Assembly: GCA_018296165.2 (NCBI GenBank)
Contig: JACKQL020000019.1
Location: 186,001 to 250,000, forward strand
Reading direction: 5' to 3'
From: Termitomyces sp. T153
Taxonomy: Eukaryota; Basidiomycota; Agaricomycetes; Agaricales; Lyophyllaceae
DNA length: 64,000 nucleotides
The notes under the pieces are model-generated. The model searched no databases. It was not told the DNA's origin and was given only the letters and a program-made list of their open reading frames with translations. A program made the translations under genes and the position numbers. Numbering within the stretch: the stretch's first letter is position 1; each line of letters opens with the position of its first letter. Positions 59,148-64,000 of this stretch are shown here, piece after piece.

Positions 59148-61205
59148 ATGAGAGCAGGACCATCGCTCGGGCTCGGATTCGAATGATAAATGATTGGTGG
59201 CACTGTTGAAAAGTGCGACTAGACTAGTTAAAAATTCAGGAGGAGTATGGTTCCAATCCATATCCTCCATGTTGTGTTTGACATGCTTGCAATCAAAGAT
59301 CGTCTAGTGCTTCCAAGCAAAACGCACGTCATCCACAAAACTTTGATACTTCTTCCATCAACTATTCCTTACATCCACGTCAAAGTAGACCATTGTCCCG
59401 CCTGCTCCTCAAACTTCAGATGCGTTCTTGTTGAGTGAGATTATGTGAATACCTTGCCAAATGTGTAATTGTGCTGATAATCTCCTGGTTATGTATCGTT
59501 ACATCTTTCTTGTAGCCACCCCGGTGTAATGCCTCGAGCTTCAAGTTGCTTTCTATCTCTAGTCTCTCGAATTCTGTCATGTCCCCAGTCATGTCTCGCT
59601 TCAATCCTGGGCCTCTTTCGATTACGACACTTTATGACACTTTCCTCGTCTTTTGAGGCGAGCGTCGGGCTGACAGCAACTAGGGGGCTATCTGGCCTGA
59701 CAACTTTGCGCATTTTCGGGGGTCAGTGCTTCGATCTTGGAATCTAGTGATTTCATTACACTCGAAGCTTTCGGAATTCATGTGGATCTCATGAAGTCCT
59801 CCGTTGAAACTTTGGAATTTTCGCATAGAGATAGCCCAACCCGATGCTGGAATACGATCACAAATACACACATTCTCCGGGCTTCGCACATTGTATCTTG
59901 ATGTCAGCGTCAGGGACTCATCGATGGTTTCTGCATTGTCAACTATGATGCCGAACCATGAACTCTGCTTGAACTTCAACGCACGGGATCGACCTAATTA
60001 TTGAGTACGCTTCACTCTCTCCCTTTTCCAAATGCAGACGACATTCGAAGTATTCGTCCAGTCCTTCTCCAAACTTACGCCCGAAGGACCTATCTCTTAT
60101 CATGGATACCGATGCAGAAGTCGCGGACCTTTCATCTTGCTTGGCTCGATGTTGCCCCTTTTAGATGTGTCCAAGTTGACCTCTACTCTCGGCCTGGCGC
60201 CAGCGTTTTCAAGTTGTCTATCTTAGGTCTAGACGACTTGAGTGCTTGGTTCAATCCATCACATGGCACCCATTTCGTGGGCATGTCGGACATCGAAGTA
60301 GTTCATTGTGGATCACACAGCGGCGTCCCGGGAGCAACAAGCAACATTATCCGGGATCCTTGGGATTTGGTGTCTAATCGGCGACTCTATCCTGGAAAGC
60401 GCCTTGTAACTTCGTAGTTGAAGATGGATGATGAGGAACGTGGAAGGCTGTGTCATCGTTACTACTTTTGACACTCCTGCGTCGTTATCTGACGTAGAAT
60501 GTCCCCCACTTATACTGAATGGAGTCGTAATTGGCGGCGAAGAGGAATCAGCTCGTTGGCCTCCTTCTGGCTGTACACACCCCTGGCAGAAGTTTGAGTA
60601 TCTTATATAGCAAACACTGGCAGGCGTTACCCATTGCCCGCCTAATCAAGCCACATGAAGCTCCAGTAGTCGACATGCTACATTGCCGTACATAATTATC
60701 CCTAGGGAAAAGAGTTATGTCCTCGTGTCCTGCTTCATGACCATCGGCATGCTCTTCAAAGTGTTCTGATACACACTAATGCCACCATTCTTAATCTTGA
60801 GTCTCGTTCTAAGCTGATTTCTGGGCACGTCTACGCAGGATGACGGATTCGTGGTCACTGGTTTATAAGTGTACCGATGGGAGCAGGGCTTTGGGTTCGT
60901 GGCTCAGTACATATTCCGAGTCAATCGATAAGGAAACAAAGAGCTTTAGATGTTGTGATAAGAGGGTAACTTGCGCGTATCAACCGCGTCAGCTGACTTT
61001 TCGACGTCTCTTCATCTGTACAGTCAATCGATCAGAGGACAGAGCTAAAGAGGCCTATATTGCGATTCATATCTCCGTATCGGGCTGATGGAGCTGATGC
61101 ATGATGCATGGTGCATTAACTGGGGGGTTACCTAATTTGTTGAAAGTCTTTCCTCAGGGTTGTTTTTCCTTCACACATATAATACAGGGACAGAGAGGAC
61201 GTACG
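59148..61205 (+). other. Gene-poor stretch with a possible decayed F-box-like protein
   Basis: Plus-strand frames at 59,247 (VPIHILHVVFDMLAIKDRL), 59,804-60,004 (IHTFSGLRTLYLDVSVRD) and 60,001-60,417 have the flavour of a fungal F-box protein: an F-box-like helix start followed by LRR-like text. They are separated by stops and I found no consistent splicing. The F-box assignment is only a suggestion. Confidence 0.3.
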
Positions 61206-63334
61206 ATGGTAGTCACTCACACAATACCCTACATTTCCACTGGGGTTCTTTCTCATTCGGAATCTGACGAAATCGAGTTCAGTCCCCTTGTAACGACCTC
61301 TGACGATTCAGCACTGCGTTTCCCCATCCAACGTACTACCTGCGAGGAAGAAGATATGTCCGACGGAGAGTCTGAAGGTTTGTTGCAGAAATCTAAACTT
61401 CAAGGTGACGACACGTAGTAGGGGAATGTAAACTTTGCGCTGAACACGTCTCCAGCAATTCAGCGGAAGCTTTTATGGAAACTCGGTCTTTCCTTCTTTC
61501 TTTTCGGCGTCATAACCAATGGTAGATATTTTTCTGGCCTTTTTTGCTGGACTCCTTAACATTTTCGTTAGTTTTGTTTGTTATTGTGCTGTCGGCTGCG
61601 CAGGACCTCCTACCACCGTCAACACCGAAAGGCATAATCACTTTTTGTAACATCACCCCAGTCCTCCTCGTGAAATTTGGATGGCCGTACCTTCTGAAAG
61701 GACGGATACGATATACCCAGCGGTTGCTTGCGTGTTGTATGCTCAGCTTCTTCGGAATGATCGTACGCGAACATGGTCGTGTGGGAAAGATGACGTGTTG
61801 AAGAGCTTTTGATTTAGATTGTTGCGACATCTGAAAGACTACTTATACGGCTCATAGGCGTCAGTTTCGCAGCCTTCGCTTCAGGTCAGTGAAAATTTTG
61901 TTTTCAAAGTTACTCGGCAAGTCGACGATTTTGAACAAGGCCTAAATGAGTTGACTTTCCTTCAACTATCGACGACGTATACCTCGCCGCTTGTTGGTGG
62001 TCACAGTGTGATGTACCGACAAACTATCGTAGGAATCTGACCGACACTCATGGTTCTACTCAGGTATTTTGCTTCGGGAACTGGAGCGGCAGGGCTCGTT
62101 GGGGCAATGCTGTGGTGGGAACTTCGTAATCTGGGTGTAAGAGTTGGGGTCGGACTTTCTTCAGTGGGTCCATTAAAGAATATCGTGTGAGGTGGATACT
62201 CATCCTTCAAACACTCAGGTCTTGCCATTTATAATCCCTTTGACATACTTCTTCCTTCTTCCTCCCAGCTCTGCTTTTCCACACTCTTCACCTTCATCGC
62301 CTTACGAAGATTATACCAGTTCGCCGCTCGAGTCAACCCTAACGCTTGACTCCGATGCAAAGAGCTACGTCGAAGACTTGGGTATCCGAAATCGGAGCGG
62401 TGTCTCGTTGACTCTCAGTGACAAATGGCGCATCATGAAGTCTTCCATCGTGAAATACATGTTACCTGCCTGTGAGATCTCCTTTTCAAAACTGGTGCCC
62501 TTCTTGAGTTCGCTCATCAGCGTCCAGTTGGCGTTTATTTAGTACGTTAGTTGATTGCTAGGTTCAAACGAGGTTCAAACGAATGTTGATTTCATCCAGT
62601 TCGAGTATACCATCAACCAGGTATAGAGACCTATTGGCATGAATTATGAGTTTCTTTCATGATCTTTTCCATGCAGGGTGTAGCCCCAACTCTCATTTAC
62701 CCCGTTCCAACTCCAGAGGAACATCCTATACTAAGCATTTTCATTAACTCAATACGTGACTACTATCCATTGTGGCAGGTATGTGTACTTCAACCAATCT
62801 GATTTCGTCCACTTAGACTGTGGTTGATCTTGCGTTTAGCTTGTGTATCAAATTCCCGTCTTCTTCTCGCGGTCATCAATCTCTTTCGGAATTCCTCCGC
62901 TTCCTTCCCGGCTCCTCCCACTCCCCGCGATCATACAATGTCTTCTCTTCGTCATTCTTACCTTTGAATCTGCTGTCGGGATCTACAACGAGTCTGCTAG
63001 CGCAGCGAGTATTGTGACTGTTTTCCTGCTCATTACCATCGAGGGTATATGTGGTGGCCTCGCATAGTATGCCTTCTCCTACAGTCCCATCTATTCATCT
63101 AAATACTCCCGCGCTAGCGTCAACGTATTTTACCATATAAATCAAGAACGGCCCAACCCTCTGTCAATGCACGACCCCGAGCGTGCAGCTCAGGAGAAGG
63201 AGTTCAAGATCGGCTCGATTGGGTTCGCAGATTCCTTGGGTATCCTCTTCGCGTCACTGCTCGCAGTTCCAACGGAGTTAAAACTATGCAAAGTGCAAAT
63301 CAACAGGGGAAAGATGTTCTGTAAGAGTTTGTAG
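61206..63334 (+). CDS. CLN3/battenin family membrane protein (copy III)
   Basis: Third CLN3 copy, collinear with copy II. ATG at 61,206 starts MVVTHTIPYISTGVL; an acidic stretch MSDGESEGLLQ precedes the first intron. Blocks: KLLWKLGLSFFLFGVITN; VLFVIVLSAAQDLLPPSTPK GII; KFGWPYLLKGRIRY; GVSFAAFASG; LNELTFLQLSTTYTS; YFASGTGAAGLVGAMLWWEL; IIPLTYFFLLPPSSA; FGVYL|FEYTINQ; GVAPTLIYPVPTPEEHPILS; IPVFFSRSSISFGIPPLPSR LL; VFLLITIEGICGGLA; FYHINQERPNPLSMHDPERA and the end MFCKSL. An apparent TAG near 62,540 disappears if the acceptor is CGTCCAG and the donor GTACGT. One junction (about 62,008) has no GT donor in the needed phase; only a GT|GATG cut keeps the frame. It may be functional with an unusual intron or newly damaged. 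It probably acts in the vacuolar membrane like other battenins. Confidence 0.82.
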
Positions 63335-63830
63335 AGAGCGAAGCATGATGAAGTTAGAATTGATATATCGGGACGGGATATTACATTTCAATGAATTGGA
63401 TTTTTGCCAGTGCGGGAAGCAAGTAACGATGTCAGAACGCAACACAACATTTCAGGAAGATCAGCATAAACTGGCGACGAGGAGCCTGTAGTGAAGTAGA
63501 ATGCTGACTTCGAAAGACATATTAAAGTAATGTATTATTGGGGAGCTTGCTCCCCTTCGTATAGACAGGGATCGAAAATGTAGAAATGTAGAAGATTTGT
63601 CAGCGACCGTGATTTGGGCGTGTTTGAATACAAAGACTTTATCCGGGGGTGTGGGAATTTGCCTTGGCCATCCGCATTCTGTCGGCGGAGTCTGAACCTC
63701 CCCAAACCTTACGGGACCGCGAAATTGATGCGCTGTCCATCTGGCTCTCACGGCATGTACTTCTTTGGTTATTTGGGGCTTACTACTCTTCTGAAACTGC
63801 TCTGCATTTCCTGCTCTTGAGGACCTAGAC
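63335..63830. other. Downstream of CLN3 copy III, no gene recognised
   Basis: CpG-containing sequence holding the likely 3' untranslated region of copy III. Short frames on both strands (63,461-63,751 minus, 63,614-63,820 plus) overlap and show no motif. Confidence 0.45.
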
Positions 63831-63848
63831 TTTGACTATATAGTCAAA
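63831..63848. repeat. 18-base perfect palindrome at a transposon-island edge
   Basis: TTTGACTATATAGTCAAA is its own reverse complement. It sits exactly where CpG disappears again. Confidence 0.85.
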
Positions 63849-64000
63849 TATATAGCACACTAAGAGGATGCCAATTTGGCATTTAGTGAAGTCCAACCTC
63901 TCAGCCTTAATTTGCTGACACTCCAGATTGCTTGATGTGACTTTGCTCACTCTAGCTTTTTTGGTGTGACCTCTCTCACTCAGTGGTGTCAGGAGCTTTC
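63849..64000. other. Edge of a third CpG-poor segment, probably a transposon
   Basis: No CG dinucleotide was seen in these 152 bases. The palindrome ATGCCAATTTGGCAT lies at about 63,869-63,883. The sequence runs off the right end, so the element type is unknown. Confidence 0.45.

Noticed and set aside
62461..62545. Premature stop (TAG) in CLN3 copy III
   Set aside because: Using acceptor CGTCCAG and donor GTACGT removes it and gives FGVYL|FEYTINQ, matching FIVYL|LEYTINQ of copy II.

Overview
The window looks like nuclear DNA of a filamentous basidiomycete, most likely an Agaricomycete. Genes are broken by many introns of about 50-60 bases with GT...AG ends. The gene set (F-box/WD40, Zn2Cys6 regulator, CLN3/battenin, REEP/Yop1, BAH-PHD, group III histidine kinase) is fungal, and the transposons are chromovirus-type Ty3/gypsy, Helitron and Tc1 elements of kinds common in mushroom genomes. 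No rRNA, tRNA or CRISPR array was found.

Two kinds of DNA alternate with sharp edges. Bases 1-12,785, about 34,040-51,770 and 63,840-64,000 are transposon islands almost without CpG. Bases 12,786-34,000 and about 51,940-63,830 are CpG-rich and carry the host genes.

1-12,785: nested, decayed retroelements. Gypsy element A (minus strand; gag, protease, 5' LTR at 2448-2842) runs off the left edge. A truncated Tc1 element lies at 3551-4385. Gypsy chromovirus B (minus strand) has its 3' LTR at 4904-5305, and its integrase is split by a solo LTR with a 5-base target duplication. A second gypsy family, C (plus strand), runs from 8641 and ends with an LTR at 12,487-12,785.

12,786-34,000: an F-box/WD40 gene (minus), a long stretch with no convincing gene, a decayed CLN3 copy, a full CLN3 gene, and a Zn2Cys6/Fungal_trans transcription factor gene (minus) with a hexapeptide repeat in its tail.

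34,000-51,770: a Helitron with Rep (HUH) and Pif1-type helicase parts, a decayed protein family I know only as recurrent in basidiomycete genomes, a dispersed LTR-like repeat also present near 4.5 kb, and gypsy element D. A MULE-like fragment straddles the right edge.

51,940-63,830: a divergent pair, REEP/Yop1-like (minus) and BAH plus split-PHD protein (plus), about 190 bases apart; then a group III histidine kinase relic holding only HAMP repeats; then a third CLN3 copy.

The main points are the three CLN3 copies at different stages of decay, the BAH protein whose PHD finger is split by a long RG-rich insert, and the sharp CpG boundaries. No operon-like cooperation between genes is evident; they appear to be independent housekeeping and regulatory genes between transposon islands. 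Coordinates of multi-exon genes span start to stop including introns; splice sites were read by eye.
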